DNA of 64,000 nucleotides from Actinomadura sp. WMMA1423 (lineage in GTDB: Bacteria > Actinomycetota > Actinomycetes > Streptosporangiales > Streptosporangiaceae): contig NZ_CP041244.1 of NCBI RefSeq assembly GCF_006547145.1, forward strand, positions 4,216,001 through 4,280,000. The letters are read 5' to 3'. Numbering within the stretch: position 1 is the first letter of the stretch; every line of letters starts with the position of its first letter. The position numbers and the translations under genes were made by a program. The notes under the pieces are model-generated. The model was not told where the DNA came from. It searched no databases and saw only the letters and a program-made list of their open reading frames with translations. This document shows positions 8,729 through 17,477 of this stretch, one piece after another.

Positions 8729-9219
8729 CGAACTCGGGACTCCTCGGCCCGCGGCTCCGGCGACTCCTCCTCGGGCATGTGGACGTCGTCCACGGTGATG
8801 TTCACCTCGACGACCTCCAGCCCGCACATGTGCTCGATCTCGTTGACGACGTTGGTACGCACGGCGGTGGCCAGATCCGGGATGGACAGCCCGTACTCCA
8901 CGACGAGATCGATGTCGACCGCCGCCTGGCGTTCCCCGACCTGGACCGCCACGCCCTGTGCACCGTCGGGCGCCACGCCCGGCAGGCGGTCCCGGACCGC
9001 CCCCATCGTCCGGGACAGGCCGGCGCCCATCTCGTACACGCCGCCGACCTGCCGGGCGGCCATCGTGGCGATCTTCGCCACCACGTCGTCGGCGATCCTG
9101 GTGTTGCCGCCGGACGTGATGAGCTCGCTCGACCCTCCGTCGGCCCCCCGCTTGCGCCTCGTCCCGACCGCACCCTGCTCGGCGCCTCGCCTGTCGTCCT
9201 GGCTCACGATGCCCCCCAT
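8725..9219 (-). CDS. Asp23/Gls24 family envelope stress protein (paralogue 1)
   Basis: The first gene of the operon, 164 residues from ATG 9219; an upstream ATG at 9252 is possible but the sequence between is unlike the family. The Asp23 domain spans about residues 30-145: TRIADDVVAKIATMAARQV, then GVAVQVGERQAAVDIDLVVEYG, LATAVRTNVVNEIEHMCG and VVEVNITVDDVHMP. It is the most canonical of the three paralogues. It probably forms the membrane-attached Asp23 network with the products downstream. I looked for a stress-sigma promoter between 9220 and 9366 and found none convincing. Confidence 0.85.
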   Translation of the reverse strand: MGGIVSQDDRRGAEQGAVGTRRKRGADGGSSELITSGGNTRIADDVVAKIATMAARQVGGVYEMGAGLSRTMGAVRDRLPGVAPDGAQGVAVQVGERQAAVDIDLVVEYGLSIPDLATAVRTNVVNEIEHMCGLEVVEVNITVDDVHMPEEESPEPRAEESRVR

Positions 9220-9366
9220 GCACGCGTCGGCTGACCTGCGATTGATGCTCACGAAGCCTCACTCGAAAACAGGAGAACAATCAAAGAGCGGGTCAAAGTC
9301 GGTATATGCCGTCAACTAACGATCTTCCCGCGTCGCTCTACTTCCGGTACCGCGCGCGCCGGAGCC

Positions 9367-10416
9367 TCATCCGGCCCATGGAGACGGCACCCGACCCCTG
9401 ACGGGACCGTCGAAGGGCCCGCCGTCGGCCGCGAACCGGCGCAGGGACTCGGCCGTGCCGTACGCCGAGGTGGCGGCCCTGCGGTGCTCGCGGGGGCTCA
9501 TGCCGTAGCGGGCCCGGAAGGCGCGGCTGAGGCCGGGCGCGTCCGGCAGTCCCCACCGGGCGCCGATCTCCGCGATGGACAGCCCGGCCAGCAGCGGGGA
9601 GCCGAGGTCGTCGAAACAGCGGCGCAGCCGCTCCTCGCGCAGCCAGCGGCCGAACGTGGTCCCCTCGCGGGCGAACAGCCGGTGGAGCTGGCGCAGCGAG
9701 ATGTTGTGGGCCGCGGCGACCTTGGGCGGGGACAGGCACGGGTCGGACAGGTGAAGCTGCATGTAGAGCCGCACCCGGCGCAGCAGCTCCTCACCCGGTG
9801 AGGCGGGCGGACGATCGACGCCGGTGAGCGGGGCGAGCGCGGTCGCGACGAGGTCCAGCGCCATCTCGGCGAGCCGCCGCCCGGTCTCCGGGCCGGCCGT
9901 GTCCGCGACCCGGGTGGCGTTGATGAGGAAGGGCGAGACCAGACGGCCGATCGTGGAGTCCACCGCGATCCGGTGGGCCGTGGCGGCGCCCGCCTCGATG
10001 CCGCGCTCGCGGAGCGCCGCTCGGGGGAACTGCAGCACCAGGTGGTCGAACTGCGAGCCCTGGAAATCGACCAGGTAGGGGCGGGTGCTGTCGAACAGCG
10101 CCAGGTCGCCCGGTTCCAGAACGGCCCTCCTGCCGTCCTGGTGCCCGACGGTCCGGCCGCGCAGCTGCAGCGCGAGCAGGCAGACGTCCTCCTCCGCCGA
10201 CCGCAGATGGCGGCGTGAACGCTCGGCGGTCATCGGATCGGTCAGGATGCGGGTCGCCCGGATCGGACCGACCTGGTGGTTCCGCACCATGCCACGGAAC
10301 CTCGCGCCGCCGGCCTGGGCCACGTCCAGCTGGATGAAGGTCGAGCAGATGACCTCGCGCCAGTACGCGGTCCGGTCCTGCGGCGGGACCTGTTCGGTGG
10401 AGAGCACCTGTCCCAC
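9367..10416 (-). CDS. AraC family transcriptional regulator
   Basis: A 349-residue regulator with an N-terminal AraC-binding-like sensor domain (about residues 20-190, including GDLALFDSTRPYLVDF) and a C-terminal pair of helix-turn-helix motifs (about 235-325, including HNISLRQLHRLFAREGTTF and WGLPDAPGLSRAFRARYG). It diverges from two acyl-CoA-synthetase-like genes and probably activates them in response to an acid or acyl ligand. Several in-frame GTG codons could start it. 10416 is chosen because it lies seven bases after the -10 box TAGCGT; 10407 is the alternative. Confidence 0.85.
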   Translation of the reverse strand: MGQVLSTEQVPPQDRTAYWREVICSTFIQLDVAQAGGARFRGMVRNHQVGPIRATRILTDPMTAERSRRHLRSAEEDVCLLALQLRGRTVGHQDGRRAVLEPGDLALFDSTRPYLVDFQGSQFDHLVLQFPRAALRERGIEAGAATAHRIAVDSTIGRLVSPFLINATRVADTAGPETGRRLAEMALDLVATALAPLTGVDRPPASPGEELLRRVRLYMQLHLSDPCLSPPKVAAAHNISLRQLHRLFAREGTTFGRWLREERLRRCFDDLGSPLLAGLSIAEIGARWGLPDAPGLSRAFRARYGMSPREHRRAATSAYGTAESLRRFAADGGPFDGPVRGRVPSPWAG

Positions 10417-10423
10417 GCGACCC

Positions 10424-10452
10424 ACGCTAGGACGGTGGATCCGGGGAGGCAA
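10424..10452 (-). promoter_or_regulatory. Promoter of the AraC gene
   Basis: On the minus strand TTGCCT (10452-10447) and TAGCGT (10429-10424) are separated by exactly 17 bases. The predicted transcript begins at or beside the GTG start, so it would be leaderless. The divergent synthetase gene also has a TAGCGT at 10527-10532 but no matching -35 box, as expected of an activator-dependent promoter. Confidence 0.6.
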
Positions 10453-10565
10453 GGCGGAACTTGTCCGTGCGTGCCAGATCGCTTGTCGCTCAGTGCAGCG
10501 GCCGCCCGCGGTCCGGCCCCGCCTCCTAGCGTCGTTGGCATCGCCTGGCCTCACGAGGAGGAAAG

Positions 10566-12125
10566 ATGCTGATCAGGGCGGGGATGCTGCCGGTGGACGC
10601 GGCGGCGCGGTTCGCCGGGAAGACGGCGCTCACCACGGCCGAGGGGTCCCAGACCTTCGCGGAGCTCGACGCGTCGGCGAACCGGGTCGCCACCGGCCTG
10701 GCCGCCCTCGGGCTGGGCGAGGGCGAGCGGGTCGGCGTCCTCTCCCACAACCGGGCCGAGGTCGTGCACGCCTGGCTCGGATGTGAACGGGCCGGCATCG
10801 TCCGGGTGGTCATGCACAGCCACTTCGACATGGGGACGCACGCCGAGCTGCTGGAGCAGGTGGACGCCCGCGGCCTGATCTTCGATGTCCGCTTCGCCGG
10901 GGCCGTCGAGGCGCACCGGGACCGGCTCGGTGACGTCCTGCTGATCGCGGTCGGCGAGGACCCGCCTTCCTGGGCGGTGCCGTGGGCGGACGTGCTGGCG
11001 GCAGGGTCCCCGGTGGCCGAGCCCCTGGACGTGGACGAGGACTCCCTGGCGTTCATCCAGCCCACGTCCGGCACCACCGGCTCTCCGAAACCCTGGACGG
11101 TCAGCCACCGTTCGTGGGCGGCGGTCGTCGACCAGAACCTCCACCATGTCGACACGTTCGCACCCGGACTCGAACCGGTCGGCCCCTCCGACGTCGTGCT
11201 GCACGCCCACGCGTTGCAGTGGGCGACGGGCTTCCAGCTGCTGTATCCGTACCTCGTCCGCGGCGCCCGGACGGTGCTGGTGGACGACTCGGCCTTCGAC
11301 CCCGCCCACGTCCTGGACGTCATCGTCTCCGAGGGCGTGACCGGCCTCCTGCTGCCGGCGCCGATGCTCGACCCGATCCTCGACCTGGTCGAGCGGCGCG
11401 GCGGCGTCGAGCACTGCCTGCGCAGGCTGGTGGTGTTCTTCGCGACCCCCGAGGTCCTGGAGCGCACGACCGCGCTGCTCGGGCCGGTGTGGTGCCACGG
11501 CTTCGGCTCGACCGAACAGGGCGCGGTCACCACCCGGCTGCTCGCCTCGGAGGTCGCCGAGGACCCGCGGCGGATCGCCAGCGTGGGACGGCCCGCCTCC
11601 CCGTTCTTCGAGGTGGCCATCGTCGACGACGCCGGTCGGCGGGTCCCGACGGGCCGCCTGGGCGAGATCGTCGTCCGCAGCGCGATGTCGATCGGCCATT
11701 ACTGGGGCATGCCCGATCGCACCGCCGAGGCCTTCCTGCTCGGCGACTGGTTCAGGCCCGCCGACATCGGCCATCTCGACGAGGACGGGTTCCTCTACTA
11801 CGTCGACCGCGCCGCCGACTCGATCCCGACGGCGTCCGGGAGCGTGTACCCGCACGCCGTGGAGGCGGCCGTGCTGAAGCACGCGGCGGTGGCCAACTGC
11901 GGTGTCGTCGGGCTCGGGGACGACCGGGTCGTGGCCGCGGTCGTGCTCAAGGACGGGTTCACCGACACGCACGCCCTGCGGGAGGACATCGACCGCACGG
12001 CCGCGCCGGGGCTGTTCCCGCACGAGCGGCCCGAGATCATCGTGGTGGACGAGCTGCCCTGCGTGCTCGGCGGGGCGAAGGTGCAGCGCGCCGTCCTGCG
12101 CGAGCGCCTGGCGGCGGAAGCGTGA
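10566..12125 (+). CDS. AMP-binding acyl-CoA synthetase-like enzyme
   Basis: A 519-residue member of the ANL superfamily (acyl-AMP-forming ligases). The phosphate-binding motif TSGTTGSPK is intact near residue 165, and HGFGSTEQG (about 318) matches the aromatic/Glu motif. Later motifs deviate: the hinge region reads DRAADSIPTASGSVYP instead of the usual D-x-I-x-x-G-G form. The catalytic-lysine region LPCVLGGAKVQR carries an extra residue between G and K. GAGGAGG gives a strong ribosome-binding site. The stop overlaps the GTG of a second synthetase-like gene. The substrate is unknown; activation of a carboxylic acid is the family role. Confidence 0.85.
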   Translation: MLIRAGMLPVDAAARFAGKTALTTAEGSQTFAELDASANRVATGLAALGLGEGERVGVLSHNRAEVVHAWLGCERAGIVRVVMHSHFDMGTHAELLEQVDARGLIFDVRFAGAVEAHRDRLGDVLLIAVGEDPPSWAVPWADVLAAGSPVAEPLDVDEDSLAFIQPTSGTTGSPKPWTVSHRSWAAVVDQNLHHVDTFAPGLEPVGPSDVVLHAHALQWATGFQLLYPYLVRGARTVLVDDSAFDPAHVLDVIVSEGVTGLLLPAPMLDPILDLVERRGGVEHCLRRLVVFFATPEVLERTTALLGPVWCHGFGSTEQGAVTTRLLASEVAEDPRRIASVGRPASPFFEVAIVDDAGRRVPTGRLGEIVVRSAMSIGHYWGMPDRTAEAFLLGDWFRPADIGHLDEDGFLYYVDRAADSIPTASGSVYPHAVEAAVLKHAAVANCGVVGLGDDRVVAAVVLKDGFTDTHALREDIDRTAAPGLFPHERPEIIVVDELPCVLGGAKVQRAVLRERLAAEA

Positions 12126-13501
12126 ACGCCGCCCGGGCCGCCCTCCTGGCCGCCGGATCCCGCGTGCTGATCAGCGACGACGCGGGCCGCGAGCGCACCG
12201 GAGGCGAACTCGCCGGCCGGGTCGACCGGCTCGCCGGGGCCCTGGCGGAGCGCGGCCTGGCGGGCGGGCGGATCGGGCTGTGGCACGGCAACTCGATCGC
12301 GGCCGTCGAGGCGTCGCTCGCGGTCGAATGGCTCGGCGCGACCAGGGTCCCGGTCGATCCGGGCGCCACGCCCTCCGAGGCCGCCTCGATCTGGAAGGCC
12401 GCCGGGACCGACGCCGTCCTCGTGGACCGCGAGCACGCCGGGGGCGATGCGCTGCTGCACGATGACGACGAGCCGCTGACCGGCCCTCCCGTGCCGCCCG
12501 AACCGGAGGTCCCCTCGGACCGCACCCTGCTGCTCTACCCTCGCGCCGTCCGCTCCGGCGAGCTGATGGCCGTGCCGATCTCGTACGGCAACTGGGAGGC
12601 CACGATGGCCGCCAACACCTCCCTCTACCGCGACGGCGGCTACGGTCCGGGCTTCGGGCCGGACGAGTCGTTCCTCACCGTCCAGCACGTGATGCACGGC
12701 ACGGGACTCGTCGGGACCTTCCCGTTCCTGCGCATGGGGCTGCCGCAGGTGATCGTGCGCAGGTTCGACGCCGATGCCGTCCTCGACCTGCTCCGGTCCG
12801 GGACGGTCACCTCGACGATGATGGTCACCGGGATGGTCACCCGGCTCGCCGCCGCCGCGCGGAGCCGTCCGGGCGGGCCGGGCCCGCTGCGCCGCCTGCT
12901 CTACGGCGGGGCGCCCCTGTCACCGGCGGACCTGCGGGACGCCGTGCGCACGCTCGGGGACGTCCTCGTCCAGATCTACGGCCGGCTGGAGGGCGGCTGG
13001 CCCCTCACCGTCCTCGACCAGGCCGATCACCGGGCGGCGGCCGAGGGCGACACGTCCCGGGCGGGCAGCTGCGGCCGACCGGTCGCCGCGGCCGGCGAGC
13101 TGCGCCTCGGACCGTCCGGGGAGATCCGCGTCCGGTCGCCGATGGTGGTCGCCGAGTACGCCGACGCCGACGGCTGGTGCTCGCTGGGCGACCTCGGCCG
13201 CCTGGAGGACGGCTACCTCCATCTGCGCGGGCGGCTCGACCGGATGATCAACACCGGCTACCACGTCTACCCCCAGGAGATCGAGGACGCGATCCGCGGC
13301 GTCCCCGGCGTCGCCGACGTCCTCGTGCGCGGCGAACCCGACGAGCGGCACGGCGAGGCCGTCGTCGCCCATCTCGTCGCCCGCGGCGACGCCTCCCCGC
13401 GGCCGCTGGTCGCCCGGGTGGACGCCGAACTGCGGTCGCGGTTCGCGCGGTACAAGGTGCCGCGCCGCTACCAGGTCGCCGGCTCCCTTCCCGAGGAGTG
13501 A
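12122..13501 (+). CDS. Degenerate AMP-binding (ANL) protein, truncated C-terminus
   Basis: A 459-residue ANL-superfamily protein. The place of the phosphate-binding loop reads PRAVRSGELMAV, so the TSGTTG motif is lost. The aromatic/Glu motif is altered to YGRLEG. The hinge and C-terminal-domain motif GRLDRMINTGYHVYPQEIE is well preserved. The protein stops at VAGSLPEE, exactly where LPxTxxGK should follow, so the catalytic lysine is missing. The GTG start overlaps the previous gene (GTGA). The two proteins lose different motifs, so they may form a heteromer; alternatively this is a carrier or regulatory subunit, or a decaying copy. Confidence 0.8.
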   Translation: MNAARAALLAAGSRVLISDDAGRERTGGELAGRVDRLAGALAERGLAGGRIGLWHGNSIAAVEASLAVEWLGATRVPVDPGATPSEAASIWKAAGTDAVLVDREHAGGDALLHDDDEPLTGPPVPPEPEVPSDRTLLLYPRAVRSGELMAVPISYGNWEATMAANTSLYRDGGYGPGFGPDESFLTVQHVMHGTGLVGTFPFLRMGLPQVIVRRFDADAVLDLLRSGTVTSTMMVTGMVTRLAAAARSRPGGPGPLRRLLYGGAPLSPADLRDAVRTLGDVLVQIYGRLEGGWPLTVLDQADHRAAAEGDTSRAGSCGRPVAAAGELRLGPSGEIRVRSPMVVAEYADADGWCSLGDLGRLEDGYLHLRGRLDRMINTGYHVYPQEIEDAIRGVPGVADVLVRGEPDERHGEAVVAHLVARGDASPRPLVARVDAELRSRFARYKVPRRYQVAGSLPEE

Positions 13502-13606
13502 TCGCAATGCCGTTCGAGTCGCGAACCGCCCATCACGTACGAGAGGCCGGGCCCCGCCGGGAGACCCGCCCGGGGCTCGCCCTCCGGCCGCCCAGGAGGT
13601 GCCCCG

Positions 13607-14065
13607 ATGACCCGTGAGACGACGCTGATCGGCATGGCCGCCTTTCCCGGCGCCGACCGCTCCGTGGCCCACGCCCGCCGTTTCGCGCGCGAGGTGCTCG
13701 GCCCGGGACCGGTCGCCGAGACGGTCGAGCTGTGCGTCAGCGAACTGGTCACCAACGCCGTCCGCCATTCGGCCAGCGGCGGCGGCGGTCAGGTCACCGT
13801 CGTCCTCGTCGCGGACGGCGACGTGATCCGCGGCGAGGTGACCGACGACGGCGCCGCGGGCTCCACACCCCACGTCAGGACCGAACCCCACGGCGACGGC
13901 GGACGCGGAATGCTGATCGTCGACGCCCTCTCCACGCGCTGGGGCGTCACCTCGCTGCCGCCCGGCACGACGGTCTGGTTCGAATGCTCCTTGATGACCG
14001 ATCCGGTGTACCGGCCGCAGGCACCCGACCCGCGAACCGGAACCCGGGCTTCAGGTGTCGAGTAG
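13607..14065 (+). CDS. HATPase-type anti-sigma-like ATP-binding protein
   Basis: A 152-residue protein with a GHKL ATPase fold like actinomycete RsbW/SpoIIAB relatives. The N box VSELVTNAVRHS lies at about residues 43-54, the D-x-G box VTDDGAAG at 82-89 and the G2 box GGRGMLIVD near 96-104. Such proteins bind anti-anti-sigma partners or sigma factors; no partner is encoded nearby. CAGGAGGTG gives a strong ribosome-binding site. The last 15 bases overlap the end of the convergent GH15 gene. Confidence 0.85.
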   Translation: MTRETTLIGMAAFPGADRSVAHARRFAREVLGPGPVAETVELCVSELVTNAVRHSASGGGGQVTVVLVADGDVIRGEVTDDGAAGSTPHVRTEPHGDGGRGMLIVDALSTRWGVTSLPPGTTVWFECSLMTDPVYRPQAPDPRTGTRASGVE

Positions 14066-16441
14066 GAGCGCGCAGCGGATGACACCGAGGTGGGTGTAGG
14101 CCTGAGGGTGGTTGCCGAGGCCCTTTTCGGTCAGGGGATCGTATTGCTCGGGGAGAAGGCCGGTGGGGCCGGCCGTGTTGAGCATCTGGGTGAAGAGCTC
14201 CTCGGCGTCGTCCCGGCGGCCCGTCCGCAGGTAGGCCTCGATCAGCCAGGCGGTGCACAGGTGGAAGCCGCCCTCTCGGCCCGGCAGCCCGTCGTCCCAG
14301 AGGTAGCGGTAGACGACCGGGCCGCTGCGCAGCTCGGATTCGACCCTTTCGACGGTCGCCAGGAATCGCGGGTCGTCGACGTCGAGCAGACCGGACAGCC
14401 CTACCCACAGTGAGGAGGCGTCCAGGTCGGGGTGACCGTAGGCGACGGTGTAGGCGTTCGCGTCTGGATTCCAGCCGTGTTCGGTGACGTCGAAGGCGAT
14501 CTGGTCGCGCAGCCGTCGCCACTCGGGCCGGTCACGTCCGCGATGCCGCGTCGCGATGTGGAGTGCGCGGTCCACCGCCAGCCAGCACATCACCTTGGAG
14601 TAGACGTGGTGGCGCGGGGGCAGCCGGGCCTCCCACAGTCCGTGGTCGGGCTCGTGCCAGCGCCGGTGGACGGCCTGGACCGCCGCCTCGACGATGGCGA
14701 ACTCCTCGTCGCCGATGCCGCCGCGGGCGTCGGCCACCGCGGCGATCAGATCGGTCACGGGGCCGAAGATGTCGAGTTGCAGCTGGTGGTCGGCGAGGTT
14801 CCCGACGCGGACGGGCCGGGAGCCGGCGTAGCCGGGCAGGGTGTCGATGACGGCCTCGGGGCCCAGGTGCCGGCCGTCCAGGGTGTAGAGCGGGTGCAGG
14901 CGTTCGGGGTGGCCGCCGGTGCCCGCGATCAGGTCGGCGATCCAGCGCAGCAGGTCCTGAGCCTCGTGGAGGCTTCCGAGGTCGACCAGGGTGCGGGCCG
15001 TCATCGCGGCGTCGCGCAGCCAGCAGTACCGGTAGTCCCAGTTCCGGACCCCTCCGATCTCCTCGGGAAGGGAGCTTGTGGCGGCGGCCAGGATGGCTCC
15101 GGTCGGCGCGTGGCACAGAGCGCGCAGGGTCAGGGCGCTGCGCAGCACGTCGGCGCGCGCGAAGGCCGGCAGGCGCAGCCCGTCGGCCCAGTCCCGCCAC
15201 GGCCGTTCGGCCAGCGCCTGGCGGCTCACGATGTCGATCGGGGGATGGTGGAGATCATGTGTGCCCAGGCGCAGCTCGATGGTGACGGCGCCTCCGCACG
15301 CCGCGAGGTCGACGATCGCGCGCGCGGTGTCGTGGCCGTCCTCGTCGGGCCGGACGGTCCAGTCCACCTGCGGTGAGTAGAGCGCCGCCCGCTCGCCGGC
15401 ACCGGCCACCAGCAGCCCGTCGGGACGGGTCGCGAGCCGGACGTCGATCTGGCCGAACTCCGGACGCGGCGCGAACTCCAGCTGGGCCGTGCCCGTGCCG
15501 GACAGCACCCGGACAAGGGTGGTGGTGCCGCCGGGGGCAGCGGCCTCCGGGTGGCCGGCCGGGCCGGCCGGGCCGGTCGGGGTGCCGGATTCCAGCCAGT
15601 CGGTGACGGTCAGTCCGGGCCACCGGGTCTCCAGCGTCATCGTCCCGGCCCGGTAGCGCTGCCCCAGAGGCAGGCCGCCGCGGTAGGGGCCCGTGGTGAG
15701 GCGCCCGGCGGCGGCACCGCCGATCAGGTGCCCGAACAGCGAGGGCGAGTCGGGCCGGGGATGGCACAGCCAGGTGACGGTGGCGTCGGGGGTGAGGAGG
15801 GCGACCGTGCGCTGGTCGGACAGCAGGGAGTGGCGTTCGATGGGGACGGCCGGCTCTCCGTACAGCCACCGGCGGCGGGTCCGCTCCAAGAGCCCCAGCG
15901 CGAGGACCGCCGTGGCGTCGGGCTCGCCCGTGGGGAGGGTGGTGTCGATGCCCAGGTCCGGACCGTTCAGCCGCGCGAACACCTCCGCGTCGGCCTGGCC
16001 GTCGCCGATGAACAGCACCGCCCCGGCCGAGGTCCGGGTGCGCAGGGCGTCCACGGCGCTGCCGGTATCGGTGCTGATCAGCGCGGGTCCCAGGGTGTGC
16101 TCGACCCCGTGGCCCGCGATGAGATGCACCTCGGCGGGCAGCCTCGACAGCGTGGCCAGTTCGCCCAGCGGCCGGCCGGACATCACGGCGACCGAGGTGT
16201 CCGGCAGCGCCGCGAGCATCCGCAGCACCGCGACGGCCTCGGGGGCCGCGACGGCCTGGCCCCGGTCGGTGCCGGGCGGGCCGAGGACGCCGTCGTAGGC
16301 ACAGGCCACCAGCAGTCGCGGCACGCGCGCGATGCGATGCACGGCGGCCGCCAGTTCGGGGTCGCGCGGGCCGTCCTCGGCCGCGCTCGGCTGGCGCGGG
16401 TGCGGGTGGTGAGGACCCCTCGGGTCCAGGGTCGCGCTCAT
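14051..16441 (-). CDS. GH15 trehalase/glucoamylase with decayed trehalose-phosphatase domain
   Basis: A 796-residue fusion. Residues about 40-190 resemble a HAD trehalose-6-phosphatase, but the nucleophile motif reads VACAYDGVL (first Asp replaced by Ala). The cap region is missing between HGVEH and the final motif, and the GDDxTDE motif reads GDGQADAE. This domain is probably non-catalytic. Residues about 205-796 are an intact GH15 enzyme: WLCHPRPDSPSLFG, RNWDYRYCWLRDAA, the acid Glu in GLWEAR and the base Glu in LLPEQYDP. It probably hydrolyses trehalose or alpha-glucans in the cytoplasm. The gene lies 97 bases behind the alcohol dehydrogenase on the same strand, so it may be the last gene of the sugar operon. 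Confidence 0.88.
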   Translation of the reverse strand: MSATLDPRGPHHPHPRQPSAAEDGPRDPELAAAVHRIARVPRLLVACAYDGVLGPPGTDRGQAVAAPEAVAVLRMLAALPDTSVAVMSGRPLGELATLSRLPAEVHLIAGHGVEHTLGPALISTDTGSAVDALRTRTSAGAVLFIGDGQADAEVFARLNGPDLGIDTTLPTGEPDATAVLALGLLERTRRRWLYGEPAVPIERHSLLSDQRTVALLTPDATVTWLCHPRPDSPSLFGHLIGGAAAGRLTTGPYRGGLPLGQRYRAGTMTLETRWPGLTVTDWLESGTPTGPAGPAGHPEAAAPGGTTTLVRVLSGTGTAQLEFAPRPEFGQIDVRLATRPDGLLVAGAGERAALYSPQVDWTVRPDEDGHDTARAIVDLAACGGAVTIELRLGTHDLHHPPIDIVSRQALAERPWRDWADGLRLPAFARADVLRSALTLRALCHAPTGAILAAATSSLPEEIGGVRNWDYRYCWLRDAAMTARTLVDLGSLHEAQDLLRWIADLIAGTGGHPERLHPLYTLDGRHLGPEAVIDTLPGYAGSRPVRVGNLADHQLQLDIFGPVTDLIAAVADARGGIGDEEFAIVEAAVQAVHRRWHEPDHGLWEARLPPRHHVYSKVMCWLAVDRALHIATRHRGRDRPEWRRLRDQIAFDVTEHGWNPDANAYTVAYGHPDLDASSLWVGLSGLLDVDDPRFLATVERVESELRSGPVVYRYLWDDGLPGREGGFHLCTAWLIEAYLRTGRRDDAEELFTQMLNTAGPTGLLPEQYDPLTEKGLGNHPQAYTHLGVIRCALLLDT

Positions 16442-16538
16442 GCGGCGCTGCCTCCAGATGGTGTCATGCGAACGGGCGCACCGGGAAAAGGTGCGCGGGG
16501 GGAATGAGCGCGGGGAACGGGTGCGGGGAACGGGGTGC

Positions 16539-17477
16539 TCAGAGAGTCACGACGGCCTTCACGAAACCGTGCGGTTTGGAGTCGAGGGCCCGGTAGGCCT
16601 CGTCGATGCGGTCGAGCGGGAAGTGGTGCGTGAGCAGCGGCGCGACGCTCAGCCGTCCGGCGGCCATCAGACGCAGCGCGGCCCGGGTGGCCTCGGCGAG
16701 ACGGGCGGAGTCCCGGACGTGGGCGTTGACGACATCGAGCGCCTTCCAGTTCCAGGTGCGCAGGTCGATGGCACGGCTGGGGGCCTGGTGAAAGCCGAGG
16801 ATCGACAGGACGCCGTGTTCGGCGGCCATGGCGGTGGCCAGCTCCATGCCCGCCTGGGTGCCGCTGGCCTCCACGACGAGGTCGGCCGAGGACGGGAGAA
16901 GCCCGGGGTCGGCCGGATGCAGGACCTCGGTGATCCCGGTGGCGACCGCGGCGTTCCTCGCGTCCTCACGCGGGTCGATCCCCAGGATCCGGGAGGTGGG
17001 GCTGCGGGCCAGGAGCTGGGCCATGACCAGCCCCATGAAGCCGAGCCCGATCACCGCCGTTCGCGCGCCGACCGCGGGCCGGGCGCGGCGGTAGCCCTCG
17101 ACGACGCATCCCAGGGGCTCCCCGAGGGCGTGTGCGGGATCGACTTCGTCGGGTACGACGACGATGTCGGCCGGCGCGGCCGTCACATAGTCGGCGAACG
17201 ACGGGACGAGCCGGCCGGTGACGACCTGGCCCACGCGCAGGCCGCTGACCCCTTCACCGATGGCATGCACCGTGCCGACCGGTTCATGGCCGAGGCGTAG
17301 TGGGGGGTCGCCGTCGACGGGTCCGGTGCGCCAGTCGCCGAGGTCGCTGGCGCAGATCCCGACCCGGTCGACCTTGACCAGTACCTGTCCCGCCCGGGGA
17401 GGTGCGAAGCGGTGCTCCCGGACGGTGAAGGTCCGGGGAGCGGTGATCTCGGCGATGCGTCCCGTGAGGGTGGTCAT
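16539..17477 (-). CDS. Zinc-type alcohol dehydrogenase (MDR family), short form
   Basis: A 312-residue medium-chain dehydrogenase/reductase that oxidises polyols or sugars with NAD(P). Catalytic-zinc motifs are present (GICASD near residue 42, LGHEPVG near 63, GEPLGC near 120), as is the Rossmann motif VIGLGFMGLV near 143. The structural-zinc lobe with four cysteines is absent: the text runs straight from VGQVVTGRL to SFADYV. This explains the short length. The ATG overlaps the stop of the upstream permease gene (ATGA), which ties the enzyme to sugar import. Confidence 0.85.
   Translation of the reverse strand: MTTLTGRIAEITAPRTFTVREHRFAPPRAGQVLVKVDRVGICASDLGDWRTGPVDGDPPLRLGHEPVGTVHAIGEGVSGLRVGQVVTGRLVPSFADYVTAAPADIVVVPDEVDPAHALGEPLGCVVEGYRRARPAVGARTAVIGLGFMGLVMAQLLARSPTSRILGIDPREDARNAAVATGITEVLHPADPGLLPSSADLVVEASGTQAGMELATAMAAEHGVLSILGFHQAPSRAIDLRTWNWKALDVVNAHVRDSARLAEATRAALRLMAAGRLSVAPLLTHHFPLDRIDEAYRALDSKPHGFVKAVVTL

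Noticed and set aside
9220-9366. Stress-sigma (SigB-type) promoter before the Asp23 operon
   Set aside because: GTTT-like elements occur, but no GGGTA-type -10 box at the right spacing could be found; TTGAC-like words lack partners.
13507-13617. 36-codon frame between the second synthetase-like gene and the HATPase gene
   Set aside because: It has no ribosome-binding site at a good distance, no recognisable sequence, and runs over the start of the next gene; composition is Arg/Pro-rich as in random high-GC frames.
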